From: CAWCPR01 sp963797475 | Lineage (GTDB): Bacteria; Chloroflexota; Anaerolineae; Anaerolineales; UBA4823 | Direction: 5' to 3' | DNA length: 64,000 nucleotides | Assembly (NCBI GenBank): GCA_963797475.1 | Contig: CAWCPR010000001.1 | Span: 2,232,001-2,296,000, forward strand | Shown here: positions 52,284 through 62,032 of the stretch, one piece after another | Layout of the letters: each line of letters starts with the position of its first letter | Position numbering within the stretch: the first letter of the stretch is position 1 | The notes under the pieces: generated by a model | Seen by the model: only the letters and a program-made list of their open reading frames with translations | Database searches by the model: none | Told to the model about the DNA's origin: nothing | Program-made: the position numbers and the translations under genes

Positions 52284-52592
52284 TTACCCCTCTCTCATAC
52301 TTTCTAACACTTCGCCGTACGGCTGGTAGCTATGCAAAAGTAGCATTTCCCCACGGGCGTCCACCACCTGGCTTGCTTCCCAACGTAACCCCCAGGAAGT
52401 ACTGCGCGCCGGAAGCATCGTATTGGGCGATGCACCCTGCTCGGTTAGTCGGAGGACTACTTTGATTGTTAAACTGGATTTTGCGCCACGCAAAAGATCG
52501 ATCCCCCAACTGGAAAATCCATCTTTCTTAGCAGAAATCTCTCGGATGACATAACCCGGGTCAACAGCTTGTTTAGCCCATCCGGTAACTTG
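52284..52592 (-). pseudogene. Degenerate fragment including an RHS-repeat core end
   Basis: Directly after the methyltransferase stop, and in its frame, the minus strand reads VTGWAKQAVDPGYVIREISA and on to a TAA at 52284-52286. Its end, VVDARGEMLLLHSYQPYGEV, is the hallmark of RHS-repeat core domains. Just before it, another frame (DASGAQYFLGVTLGS) holds the expected preceding RHS motif, so at least one frameshift separates them. No start and no complete repeat are present. I read it as debris of a former RHS-type protein, possibly joined to unrelated sequence. Confidence 0.55.
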
Positions 52593-53231
52593 TCAAGATT
52601 TCGATTGGGTTAAAGATTCGGGTTGAAAAAGGCGCTTCCAGAATATAGCAATCGCCTGAGAAGGAAACAATAACGTATTGAAGTAAGTGAGTTTGTGAAT
52701 TTGGTAACCGGATCGTTGCAGGAGCATTTTCAATTGAGATGCCGTATAACGCCGGAGATGCTGCGAGACGAAATCTTCACCGCTCCACAAAAACTTATAC
52801 GCCGGCACTGTCACGGCTAAGAAACCACCCGGCTTGATCCAGTGCGCCAGAGTCTGCAATTTGGCCTGTTCATCTTCAATATGTTCAAGCACATCAAAGG
52901 TTGTGAGCAGATCGAACTTTTCTCCAAATGGGTTCTCATCCCGCAGGTCATTTCGATTAATTTGCAAAACGTTCGTAAGACCACGCTGCTTACAAAAATC
53001 GATCGCCTTGGTCGAGATGTCTACGCCGTAAACATCCCCAAATTTCTCCATAGCGATTAAATTGATCCCGGTCCCACATCCAAAATCTAAAATACGAAAC
53101 TGGCGAGGGGAAGCCTGCGAGCTTGCGCTAGGATGTTGACCCAATTGGTCAAGGATGATCTCCCTCCTGGCAACATACCACCAATAGGTCTGTTCAAGCT
53201 CGAAAGTCAGGGCATAGATCTCTTCTTTCAT
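52593..53231 (-). CDS. SAM-dependent methyltransferase
   Basis: A 212-residue class I methyltransferase. Seen: the SAM loop ILDFGCGTGINL near residue 45, YGVDISTKAIDFCKQRG (second acidic residue), FDLLTTFDVLEHIEDEQAKL (post-motif) and WIKPGGFLAVTVPAYKFLW. Likely methylates a sugar, lipid or small molecule in this glycan region (inference). The start overlaps the stop of the upstream methyltransferase by four bases, so they are coupled. Confidence 0.87.
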   Translation of the reverse strand: MKEEIYALTFELEQTYWWYVARREIILDQLGQHPSASSQASPRQFRILDFGCGTGINLIAMEKFGDVYGVDISTKAIDFCKQRGLTNVLQINRNDLRDENPFGEKFDLLTTFDVLEHIEDEQAKLQTLAHWIKPGGFLAVTVPAYKFLWSGEDFVSQHLRRYTASQLKMLLQRSGYQIHKLTYFNTLLFPSQAIAIFWKRLFQPESLTQSKS

Positions 53232-53849
53232 TCAATTCGTCCACCTTTAAATATTCCCACAACTTCTCTTTCACCGGGTATGAAATAATACCGTTCAAAC
53301 TCCTTGAAAATTTTGAAGAATTGGAGCAAGGAATGTTCATTGAAACGGACGCCGGAATAGGCTTTTGTTGAAGAACGAGGGATGGTCAGCCAGTGACTCA
53401 TTTGAGCGACGAAGTGATTATTCGAAGAAGTAAGATTTTTTACGGGCTCTGAAATAATAACTTTTAATCCTGGCTGCCGCCAACATCTTTTCCACGATGT
53501 ATTTTGCATTCGGCAAGAATTGATATAGACTGGCTTGCATCAATACAACGTCCGTTGCCGGGATGCTATCTTCCCAAAGGTTAAATTTCCTTATTGGGAC
53601 CCCATGCCTCACTCCATAGGCGACAAAATAGGGTGAAACATCCAGACCAAGATATTCAACCTGCTTTGGCTTTAGATATTTGCGGTAGAGATAAGCATCT
53701 CCTGAACATAGCTCAACGATTTTTACACCTTGGTCGATTTCTGCAGCTACCGCGCGGTAACGCTCTTCAAAATAGCGCCCGTATAGAAAGCGCATGACCC
53801 AATGATACAGGTTGGGATTGGCATAAAGGTAGGAAGCTTGCGACTGCAT
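53228..53849 (-). CDS. SAM methyltransferase-like protein with a one-base frameshift
   Basis: Two frames form one protein of about 206 residues. The first gives MQSQASYLYANPNLYHWVMR, the SAM-type loop VKIVELCSGDAYLYRKYL and ATDVVLMQASLYQFLPNA. The second, from about 53460, continues VIISEPVKNLTSSNNHFVAQ to FYFIPGER-like YYFIPGEREVVGIFKGGRIE. The length of 622 bases is one over a multiple of three. Removing one A from the AAAA at about 53461-53464 joins AARIK to VIISEPVKN. Either a homopolymer error or a recent lesion. A GTG at 53858 is an alternative start. Confidence 0.75.
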
Positions 53850-53850
53850 C

Positions 53851-54618
53851 TCAATCACCCATCACAGTTGTTAATTGCGGCGATGGTTCATTTTGCCTGA
53901 TTTGATGAAGCGCCAGTCGAAATGTCCATAGTTTCTGGATGTAATCCAACGTATCTTTGACGACATTTACCGATGATTTTTTGTCAAATCGTTTAAGAAA
54001 CAGGCAGGGAATTTCAACGATTTGATACCCAAGAATAGATGCAATTGCCATGATCTCCGTGTCCCAAAACCAACCTTCATCTTTGACTAATTCCAAAACC
54101 GGGATCAATTTGTCTCTTCTAAAAAATTTAAACCCGGTCTCCGTATCCTGTAGAGAAATATTGAGCAACCCTTGTACCAGGTGAATGTAACCTCGACTTA
54201 AAACGAACCTGTGGAATATCCTGGGATCGACCTTGTACACCCTGTAGGCAGTGGCGATATCGGCGCCATGGCTGATCGCCGTAACCATGGAAGGAATGTA
54301 GCGAGCGTGCACCTCCAGATCAATATCGATATAACCAACCACGTTTCCTGAGGCCATACGAAATCCATCGACCACCGTCCGCCCTCGCCCATGGTTGTGT
54401 TCGTGAAACAAATAGCGGAATTTTTTAGATGGATATTTCTGAACCAGGTCAAGAATTATATCCCTGGTCCGGTCCTGGCTGCAATCATCGACAAAAATCA
54501 ACTCGTAGGTCCAGCATGTCGATTCGAGCACTTCGAGCACCTGTTGTACACTTTCTTCCAACAGCAACTCTTCATTGTAACAGGCGATGATGAGACTGAT
54601 ATCCATGTTGTTTTCCAT
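53851..54618 (-). CDS. Polyprenol-phosphate glycosyltransferase-like GT2
   Basis: A 255-residue GT2 of the dolichyl-phosphate mannose synthase type: ISLIIACYNEELLLEESVQQ, YELIFVDDCSQDRTRDII, the metal site VVGYIDIDLEVHARY, and DTETGFKFFRRDKL (the conserved Asp-Thr-Gln/Glu-X-Gly-Phe-Lys motif). No membrane segments follow. It would load a sugar onto polyprenol phosphate to supply the GT-C enzymes encoded next to it (inference). It starts three bases after the PIG-V-like gene stop. Confidence 0.88.
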   Translation of the reverse strand: MENNMDISLIIACYNEELLLEESVQQVLEVLESTCWTYELIFVDDCSQDRTRDIILDLVQKYPSKKFRYLFHEHNHGRGRTVVDGFRMASGNVVGYIDIDLEVHARYIPSMVTAISHGADIATAYRVYKVDPRIFHRFVLSRGYIHLVQGLLNISLQDTETGFKFFRRDKLIPVLELVKDEGWFWDTEIMAIASILGYQIVEIPCLFLKRFDKKSSVNVVKDTLDYIQKLWTFRLALHQIRQNEPSPQLTTVMGD

Positions 54619-54621
54619 GCC

Positions 54622-55905
54622 TCAAGCTATCCAAAACCAGTTTAAAAAGGCCCATACCAGAACGCACTGGACGATCATGAAAGAAATGAGGGTTGCGCTT
54701 CTAACCCATTTGTTCTTGAACGTGGGAACGAAAATTATAAAAATCGGAAATGTGGTCATCATATAGCGCATGAAGCCAGGTAATAAACCGAATGAATTCC
54801 CTCGCATCAAAATCAATGTAAGGGTCGCCCATAGATAGAGGGATAAGGCTGGTTTTATCTTATAAATCCCGACAATTCCCAGGACCAGGAAAAGAACGAG
54901 TAAGAATAAATCAATCCAGTCCGGAATGCCCAGGCTGATCGAAAACAATTTTTGCAGTAATCGGATGACGCCAACCCAGGGAGAGACGATCTCCAGCCAG
55001 TTGCCATACGCCTGCGATACCGAACCTAGTCCAACATATTTCAGGTAAAGATTTTGCCCAAAATAAGCTATCACCGGAGCAATAACTGCCATCCCAGCCG
55101 TGGGCCAGTTCGCGATTCTTCTTTTCCATAATTCCAGATCCAAAGAAGACCGTAAAACGGTTTTTATTTCCTGGACTGGGCTTTGTGAGTGATCTGTTAG
55201 TCCCAAGGTCAGATACATCCACCCTAAGGGAATGATCATCGCCAGGCCCTGCACTCGAGCCAGAACAACAAAAGCGGCCGTCACTGCTGCCCATCCCCAA
55301 CGATTATTCCTAGCCAGAAGCCATGTTGCAAGCGTAAGCGCCAGGAATAAAGACTCCGTGTAGCCGGCAATGAGGAAGAATGCCGACGGGAAGGCTAAAA
55401 GGGCGATTGTCGCTTGATGAGCATATTCTGTGGACCCCAGCTCTTGAAAAGCGAACAAATGAAAAAGGAAAAGGGCGACCAAAGCGCAGGCGTTCGATAT
55501 GATCAATGCAACCAGGAGATAATTAACCCCTGTGATGGAGGCCATCAACCGGATCAAAAATGGATAAAGCGGTTGGTAACCGACACTGCCGTCCTGAGCG
55601 TCATATCCGAAGATTGCGACTTTCAAATACCAGCCGGTGTCCCAACGATACCAGCCGTTCAACAATAAACGCGCGGCGGGTGATTGGCTGGTAATCACAA
55701 AATCTTCGGCTTCTAAAACCGGGTGTCCAGGCACCGCCCAGGCTGGCGGCAGGGGATCATCGTGCCATAAAGTAAATATACCGATCCCGCTGATCAGCAA
55801 GCGCATGGCCAAGAAAACGGCAACAACCCACTTCCAATTCAACCTCCTTTGAGAAGCTTCCAGACCGTAGTGTCCATTAGCGACTGCAATCTGTTCCTGG
55901 TACAA
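54622..55905 (-). CDS. PIG-V-like GT-C mannosyltransferase
   Basis: A 427-residue membrane protein with about ten hydrophobic segments. GWYRWDTGWYLKVAIFGYDA and GYQPLYPFLIRLMAS are the signature loops of the GPI mannosyltransferase 2 (PIG-V) family as found in bacteria, and IAGYTESLFLALTLATWLL is also typical. It would use a polyprenol-phosphate sugar outside the membrane. The only start that fits is TTG at 55905. A repeated leader element (55931-55976) lies just upstream. Confidence 0.8.
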   Translation of the reverse strand: MYQEQIAVANGHYGLEASQRRLNWKWVVAVFLAMRLLISGIGIFTLWHDDPLPPAWAVPGHPVLEAEDFVITSQSPAARLLLNGWYRWDTGWYLKVAIFGYDAQDGSVGYQPLYPFLIRLMASITGVNYLLVALIISNACALVALFLFHLFAFQELGSTEYAHQATIALLAFPSAFFLIAGYTESLFLALTLATWLLARNNRWGWAAVTAAFVVLARVQGLAMIIPLGWMYLTLGLTDHSQSPVQEIKTVLRSSLDLELWKRRIANWPTAGMAVIAPVIAYFGQNLYLKYVGLGSVSQAYGNWLEIVSPWVGVIRLLQKLFSISLGIPDWIDLFLLVLFLVLGIVGIYKIKPALSLYLWATLTLILMRGNSFGLLPGFMRYMMTTFPIFIIFVPTFKNKWVRSATLISFMIVQCVLVWAFLNWFWIA

Positions 55906-55930
55906 AAGTTTCTACCTATTTTGATGAGTC

Positions 55931-55976
55931 TCTATTCATCTTTACGCAGGGCGTGCCAAGAGCGCCGAGCCCTTAT
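55931..55976 (-). repeat. Leader repeat, copy B
   Basis: Partner of 11182-11227. It sits 25 bases upstream of the PIG-V-like gene start, again in a leader position. The remaining bases to 56194 hold no convincing gene. Confidence 0.6.
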
Positions 55977-56194
55977 AGGATGGATCCCTTTTCATCCGCC
56001 TCTGGCCTTCAGCCAGCGGTCCGCGTGGTGCGCAGAGATTGCAAGGGAGCGAGAATTAGCTCCGCCATCTCTAAACACGCAAAACGCCTAATCCTTTTCA
56101 ACCTGCAAGGAGCGTTAATACAACTATAATTGCCTTAAAGGTATTTTCCCCTTACATCTTTGCAAACCCTATCTCCAATAACGTTACATTTCCT

Positions 56195-57421
56195 TTAGTT
56201 CTCCGGGTTTGCCAGCTCTGTAAAAACGCGATCCCCCCTACCACCCGCGCCAAGATTAATAGCGACCAGAATTAGAACAGCCAGGGTTAGAACCGAGTTC
56301 GGGGCCTCATGGCCAGTTGCTAGCGCCAGATAAAACAAGACGAGGCCCAAAAGGTCATAAAACAGAAACAGCGTGGCGGACAGCAGGTAGGGCGCTCGAT
56401 CAAATAATCTTGAAACAGCGAATATAATGGGCAAAATCAGCAATGTCTGGTCGTAGGGCCATAGATAGGGTGTGACCAATAGAACCACAACGACACCCAG
56501 GCTGGCAACAGCTATGGGCGCCAGGCGGTCACCGCGAAACAACAGGAAAAGAACGCAGGCGGATACCAATATGAGCGAAATCGTTCCCCCCGCAAGAAGC
56601 GTGCAAGTTTTTGCCTGATGGCAGGCCAACCCTGCTATTCCCCATAGGGTAGCCGAGAAGCCGAGAGCCGAGAACATCTTGCCGCTCCCAATTGCCTGGA
56701 ATCTCATCACCCACCATGGGTCTTTTGCCAGCCCTATGATGCAAAGCCCCACCAAACCGGCAGCCAACCCTGCCACCCCCGAACGCTTTCGAGATCGAAA
56801 TGCCCAGCCTCCCATCAAAACCAGGAATGGTAATCCGATGCCCGGTTTAAGGGCCAGGATCGCCAATGCGATTCCGCCCAAAAACCAAAGCCCTCGTTCC
56901 CACAATAAAACAAATAAGGCCAACGCGAAAAGCAGTGCCGCGCTAATCTGGCCGTTATGAAGGGCGACCAACAAGGGCCGAAACAGCGGAAGGGCGAGCA
57001 GGATGGGAATGGCATACGCTTTCCGCTGTAACCCGTCGCGGACAGATAAGATCATCAAACCAGAAAGCAAGGCCAACACGAGAGACAGCGCCACCCAGAG
57101 TGTATACGCCCACAGTAGAGGAAACAGACCAAGCGGGACGAGCAGCACTGCCAGCGGCAGTGGATAAAGGAAGGTCGCGTCGGATACCCAAACCGCTCCA
57201 AACTGCGACCTCTCATTCACCCAGTAGCTTTCATTATAGGGATCGTTCCCGGTCAGAACTGAATGGCCCGCATACCAGAAGGAAAAGAAGTCGCTGTCTG
57301 CGTAAGAGATAGACTGAACGAATTGGAAGGCAAGCGCGAAAAAAATTACGCCGGCAACTGCCCCTCCTACCACTACTATCCATACCTTTTTGGCGTTCCG
57401 AAAGAAACTCAGATGCGTCAT
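56195..57421 (-). CDS. GT87 family (DUF2029) GT-C glycosyltransferase
   Basis: A 408-residue polytopic membrane protein with about eleven segments. The first extracytoplasmic loop YADSDFFSFWYAGHSVLTG, followed by NDPYNESYW, is the GT87 hallmark, with the catalytic Asp in the DF-SFW stretch. ALAILALKPGIGLPFLVLM is the other conserved segment (the LKP motif). It would transfer mannose or another sugar from polyprenol phosphate to an exported glycan. It stands about 290 bases before the PIG-V-like gene. Confidence 0.83.
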   Translation of the reverse strand: MTHLSFFRNAKKVWIVVVGGAVAGVIFFALAFQFVQSISYADSDFFSFWYAGHSVLTGNDPYNESYWVNERSQFGAVWVSDATFLYPLPLAVLLVPLGLFPLLWAYTLWVALSLVLALLSGLMILSVRDGLQRKAYAIPILLALPLFRPLLVALHNGQISAALLFALALFVLLWERGLWFLGGIALAILALKPGIGLPFLVLMGGWAFRSRKRSGVAGLAAGLVGLCIIGLAKDPWWVMRFQAIGSGKMFSALGFSATLWGIAGLACHQAKTCTLLAGGTISLILVSACVLFLLFRGDRLAPIAVASLGVVVVLLVTPYLWPYDQTLLILPIIFAVSRLFDRAPYLLSATLFLFYDLLGLVLFYLALATGHEAPNSVLTLAVLILVAINLGAGGRGDRVFTELANPEN

Positions 57422-57572
57422 TTATCCTCATCCTGGAATGAACATGTACTCTTCGTAATAAGCGTTGTTATCCTTGATGAGGCCGGTTGCCTCCACCTAA
57501 CAGCCGAGCGTTCGTAACAGCATAGTGCGGAGCGTGGTAGATTTGTAGCACTTCCCAAAATTCTTCGCTCCT

Positions 57573-59858
57573 TCATCTGATCCGTGAGCCTCTAATTCTC
57601 TTCTGATGAAAAACCCAATAGAAAATCACAACAACAATTACTAGAACCAGCGAGAATAGGGTGATCCAACGACCAAGACGGAATCCAAACGGCGCATAGA
57701 TGAATTGTACAGAATGCAATCCCTTCTCTAAACTAATCCCCTGGAATGCACAATCCACACGAAATATCTTGGTGGAGACTCCATCTACCGTAGCTTGCCA
57801 GCCAGGTGCCCAGGTCTCAGACCGGATGAGCAAACCTGGATGATCAATCTCCACTTGATAATCAGCCTGGTTGGGAAAGGACTTTGTCTGTCGGATAATC
57901 AATTGGATTTTACTGTTTTGTAACAACAAGGGTTCTTCCAGAATCGCTTCCGCTCGCGTATCAATGTGTTCCAGTTCATCCAAACAGGTCTCAGGTGATG
58001 AAAATGTCACCTGAGATACACCAAAGATTTCTCTCGGAGTTTGGCGCAACTGATAAACCCATACCCCATCAGAGTTAGCGATAGGATCTAAAGAAGGTAT
58101 CCCTGGTTCTCGTAGGATTACATAATCTATATTAAGCAAAGAAAGCAAACCTTCCTTGGTATTTAAAGAAGGGCATTGATCTTTCGCTAAAGTGTTTGCT
58201 TTTCGAGAAGGTATTGTTACCGAATATCCATCAAAATCACAGCCAATTGCTCGGTTTATCAGATCTTTATAATAGGATAGGGGAAAGGGGTCATAACCAT
58301 CTACACTTCGTAGCCCGATTTTAAATAGAGCCGCTGCAGATAGATCAAAATCGGGTAAAAAAATCCGCCCATTCCCTTTCTCGAGAGTCTGCAATAACGG
58401 CAGCTTATTTTCACTAGTTAGCATCATATCCTCTGCAACGGGACGGATCCAGGATGAGCCAACCCAGAATAATTCTGCTATCGTCAAAAAGATGAATAGA
58501 ATCGAGGATATTGAAGAGGATCTCAATGTAAGTACACCAACCATTAACACAAAGAATACTGCCGATGAGATTGAAAAATAGGGCAAGATGTTGGGAAAAG
58601 CCACATCTATCATTTCAACTGCGATCAAAACTAGAGCTATAAAAACAGATAATAGTATATAAGATTGATGAGTAATTGGTTTGTAATCCAACCACTTTTC
58701 CCAACCAAAGGCTGCTAGTAAAACCAGTGCAAAGATCGCGTATACCCACCAGCGGGCGGGCACTCGGAACAAAGATAAGCCCGGTATAAAGCGTAATAGC
58801 AAAGGATAAACGGGCGTATAAACACCGAGGCTTAGGATCACACCGATCAGGCCTGAGCTTGCAATTTGCCTTTCGCTCTTTGTCCAGCCGCAAGCCCAGC
58901 TTCGTATAGCTAGAACAACAGTGCTAACTCCAGCAAAAATCAAGAACTCAGGAAACTGAATCTTCGGTAAGAGCAGCATTCCTATTAACAAGACTGGGTT
59001 AAGGCTGCCAAATGATGCCTCGTTGATGCTCAACGCTGATCGGCTGGTCAGCGGCAGTAGCTCGAGAAGAGGCAATAGTTGAACAGCCGCTAAACCAAGC
59101 ATAATGAACAGGGCAATTCCCCAATTCAGGAAGATGAATCGGATTTGGAGTGTGCGTTGGGTGATTAACTGGAATATGGTGTAGCTGCCCAGACCTGCAA
59201 GCGTTATTACAAGCATTCTGCCGTCAGACAAGGCCAATCCGCTGAGTAGAGAACCCAAAGCAATCGCCCAGATCCAATTGTGTGATTTGAATGATCTAGA
59301 CAAGAAAAACCATGCCCAAGGAAAGAGCCCAATTGTTGCAACGAGTGTCCAATGTCCCCCGCTTACCAACCCTATCCAGCGGGGTGAAAGCATGAAGAGC
59401 GTTGCACCGACAAAGGAGGATGTAGGCTTCATACCAAAGTGAATGCGAATGAATAAATACATACCAATCCCCGCCAGCCATAAGTGAATCACGACCCACA
59501 AGTTAAGCGCCAGAGCGAGAGGCAAAAGTAAAACCAGCCAACTCATGGGGTAAAACAACGGCGAAGTTGGATGCCCGATTAAAGGTGCACCACTAAGCAT
59601 GTAAGGTTTCCAAAGCGGAATTTCCCCAGTATCTCGAATTGAATCAATAACGAATCGCGCGAGAGGCCAGATCTCTCGAGGTAGGTCGGTTCCGAGCTCG
59701 GATTTTGGAAAGATAAGCGGGGTATCGAACGGGTTAAGATAAGGACTGAAAAAGACAATCAGGATAATCCCTAATCCAAAGATAAGGACAATATCTCTCT
59801 GGATCACCCGTTTAATTATAGAATGTAAAAGATCATATGTAATGGAAGAGGATTGCAT
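57573..59858 (-). CDS. YfhO-family membrane protein
   Basis: A 761-residue protein with about a dozen membrane segments and a large extracytoplasmic beta-rich region near the C-terminus before a final anchor. The first loop, PREIWPLARFVIDSIRDTGE then IPLWKPYMLSGAPLIG, and the end ETWAPGWQATVDGVSTKIFR match the YfhO family, involved in glycosylation of lipoteichoic acid in Firmicutes. The gene is clearly more AT-rich than the first half of the window. Probably a GT-C-like enzyme adding sugar branches (inference). Confidence 0.83.
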   Translation of the reverse strand: MQSSSITYDLLHSIIKRVIQRDIVLIFGLGIILIVFFSPYLNPFDTPLIFPKSELGTDLPREIWPLARFVIDSIRDTGEIPLWKPYMLSGAPLIGHPTSPLFYPMSWLVLLLPLALALNLWVVIHLWLAGIGMYLFIRIHFGMKPTSSFVGATLFMLSPRWIGLVSGGHWTLVATIGLFPWAWFFLSRSFKSHNWIWAIALGSLLSGLALSDGRMLVITLAGLGSYTIFQLITQRTLQIRFIFLNWGIALFIMLGLAAVQLLPLLELLPLTSRSALSINEASFGSLNPVLLIGMLLLPKIQFPEFLIFAGVSTVVLAIRSWACGWTKSERQIASSGLIGVILSLGVYTPVYPLLLRFIPGLSLFRVPARWWVYAIFALVLLAAFGWEKWLDYKPITHQSYILLSVFIALVLIAVEMIDVAFPNILPYFSISSAVFFVLMVGVLTLRSSSISSILFIFLTIAELFWVGSSWIRPVAEDMMLTSENKLPLLQTLEKGNGRIFLPDFDLSAAALFKIGLRSVDGYDPFPLSYYKDLINRAIGCDFDGYSVTIPSRKANTLAKDQCPSLNTKEGLLSLLNIDYVILREPGIPSLDPIANSDGVWVYQLRQTPREIFGVSQVTFSSPETCLDELEHIDTRAEAILEEPLLLQNSKIQLIIRQTKSFPNQADYQVEIDHPGLLIRSETWAPGWQATVDGVSTKIFRVDCAFQGISLEKGLHSVQFIYAPFGFRLGRWITLFSLVLVIVVVIFYWVFHQKRIRGSRIR

Positions 59859-60661
59859 AGGTTATTTTTATGATCTCAAATTTCATCTGTTGGTTACTGA
59901 AGAAGGCAAAGCTAGCTGGTTGACTTCTTACTAACGCGCGGTAGTTACTCGGACACTAGTGCCTTTTATTGATATATCTTTGACTTGCCCGAAGAAGCTT
60001 AGGTGAGTGCCGATAAAGCGTACACGAATTACACTTTGGGAGATACTTTCCAAACAGCTAACCGTACCCTATTGCCATCGCATAATTCGAAGAGACCCGT
60101 GAAACACCTGTAAGCCTCGTATCGGAAAGTGATCGAAACGACCGGGATTACGATTTAGCAACTCTTGCCGAAGTCAATCCATTCGGTCACTGCCTGTAGT
60201 TTTGAGTTGAAAATCGCCATATTTGTATTCGCTTGTAGTATCAATTCCCTTTTGGAATAGCAGCTTAGGTTTATTTTGACGAAAACACGGTTGGAAGACT
60301 ATTTTGGCCGATCCATTGGTATTATTTCCAATTGATGCTCGTTTGATAGTGATCACCCATTAAATTTGCCGTCCCGATCTACTCCACCGCCACCAGATCA
60401 GCGATCGAGAGATCAGTTTAAGCATACTTACATCGAACCGAGTTGAAATTCTTAACCGACTCATTGTCGTTTTCGTTATTATTAAGGCTGAGGTTGACTG
60501 GCGGTACTTATGTTCGTAAATCGATCCTATTTCATGATTGCACATTTATTTTCGATACTATCATTATCATGAAGTTGGCTGGGGAAAATGATGAGCTCTG
60601 TACGAAAATAAGATGAACCAATTTGAAAATCAGCGGTTTTCTCTGTGCCTGTTGATTCCCT
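59859..60661. other. AT-rich intergenic stretch without recognisable content
   Basis: About 800 bases. Minus-strand frames of 60 and 61 codons (60174-60356, 60360-60545) have unnatural composition and no ribosome site. I see no RNA gene, repeat or terminator here. Confidence 0.4.
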
Positions 60662-61903
60662 TTAAATTCTGCTCTTTGTGAAAACTAATTTAGTGCTTCC
60701 AAGTTTTTGTTCTCGTTTTATCATTTCCAACTTGTAAAAGGCAATACCAATCATCACAAGGAAAGCCCCGAAACCGGGTATTGCATTTGCGAACGGGTTA
60801 CCTGTCAGATTTAATATGGCGATTGCCTGCAATTGGCTGAGTGCAATCCCAACGATGAGTAGGATAAGCGAAAGGCGCGCTGTTCTATTGGCAGCTTTTC
60901 CCCAAAGGATACAGCTAATAGGGATTAATACGATGAGACTCGATAACTCGTAATGGTAGACAACTTGAGGAAGAACTACCATGAATGGAATATACATCAT
61001 TGAGGCTTCAATGAACTGGTCGCTCATTGCCGTTTTGCCTGACCGAATGTCGGCATAAATTATCATCGAGATCAACACGCCATATGCTAATGCTGCGTAA
61101 ATCGGCGCGGGGTTAATCGAGCGGAGCGGATCTTTTGGGTTGATGAGAAGAATGATAAAAGCGAACGTATTGACAATGCTACTATTCTCATCAAACCTGA
61201 AGTAATCTTGAGATCGGTTCGCCAGAGCGTTGATAAGCTCTCCGTACCAGGGCATGAACAGCAAACCTAATATCAATATCCAGAGGCCAACCCACAAGAG
61301 AAGTTTCCAGCGCTGATACAAGATTACTGGCAGGATAAGAAGCACAGGATATAATTTCATCGCAATTGCCACGGCGAAAAGAAACGCGCTGACAAATTCC
61401 CCCTTCCCTTTCTTCACAAAATATAGACCAGAACAGATAAGCAACAAGACCAGACTATCTATATTCGCTCGTTCAACTAGAAAATAAAAGGGATAACTAA
61501 AAGCAATAACGATGAGGCCGCTTAGTAGGATGACGAAGCCACCGAAGGTTTCATGCTGTATGAAAAGATGGCTGATGGTCCAATATGAGAACAACATTGA
61601 TGAGGCAACGATGAGAATAAAAAGGTTGCGTGCTTTTTCAAAGCCAAGTGGGACTAAAATTGTGTTGAGGATTGCTGGCAATGGAGTCGTGACATATCTC
61701 TCGACAGCGTACGGGCTTTTACCGTTCAGTAAACTTTCTGAAGCACGGAAAAAATCGCGATAATCAAAACCGAGAACATCCATGTGCTTCACAAAGATAA
61801 TATTTTCCCTTGCCAGTAAATAGCCAATTGTGATCATTGCCATAGAGATAATGACTATAAGCGTAATTGAAACGGCTGGAAAATAATTGATCTTTTTACT
61901 CAT
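60662..61903 (-). CDS. GT87 family (DUF2029) GT-C glycosyltransferase
   Basis: A 413-residue polytopic membrane protein. The loop GFDYRDFFRASESLLNGKSP carries the catalytic-position Asp of GT87, and FAVAIAMKLYPVLLILPVIL is the conserved K-P segment. YFLVERANIDSLVLLLICSG lies between them. Strongly AT-rich compared with the first part of the window. It is preceded and followed by non-coding stretches rather than overlapping genes, unlike the compact operon in the first 19 kb. Confidence 0.83.
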   Translation of the reverse strand: MSKKINYFPAVSITLIVIISMAMITIGYLLARENIIFVKHMDVLGFDYRDFFRASESLLNGKSPYAVERYVTTPLPAILNTILVPLGFEKARNLFILIVASSMLFSYWTISHLFIQHETFGGFVILLSGLIVIAFSYPFYFLVERANIDSLVLLLICSGLYFVKKGKGEFVSAFLFAVAIAMKLYPVLLILPVILYQRWKLLLWVGLWILILGLLFMPWYGELINALANRSQDYFRFDENSSIVNTFAFIILLINPKDPLRSINPAPIYAALAYGVLISMIIYADIRSGKTAMSDQFIEASMMYIPFMVVLPQVVYHYELSSLIVLIPISCILWGKAANRTARLSLILLIVGIALSQLQAIAILNLTGNPFANAIPGFGAFLVMIGIAFYKLEMIKREQKLGSTKLVFTKSRI

Positions 61904-62032
61904 CTTTGAAAATTCGTTAACCTGCTTTCATACTCTATCGTTTGCATGTAATCACGCCTAATCTTATGCGATGCCTTGAAACCAGCTGGATTTCATTCCC
62001 GCGTGTATCACAGGTTCTGCTGAGAACCGGGA

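Noticed and set aside
55849..56091. 80-codon plus-strand frame
   Set aside because: It overlaps the start of the PIG-V-like gene and the leader repeat, with no ribosome site.
60174..60545. Two short minus-strand frames in the AT-rich gap
   Set aside because: Unnatural composition, no ribosome site, and no recognisable motif.
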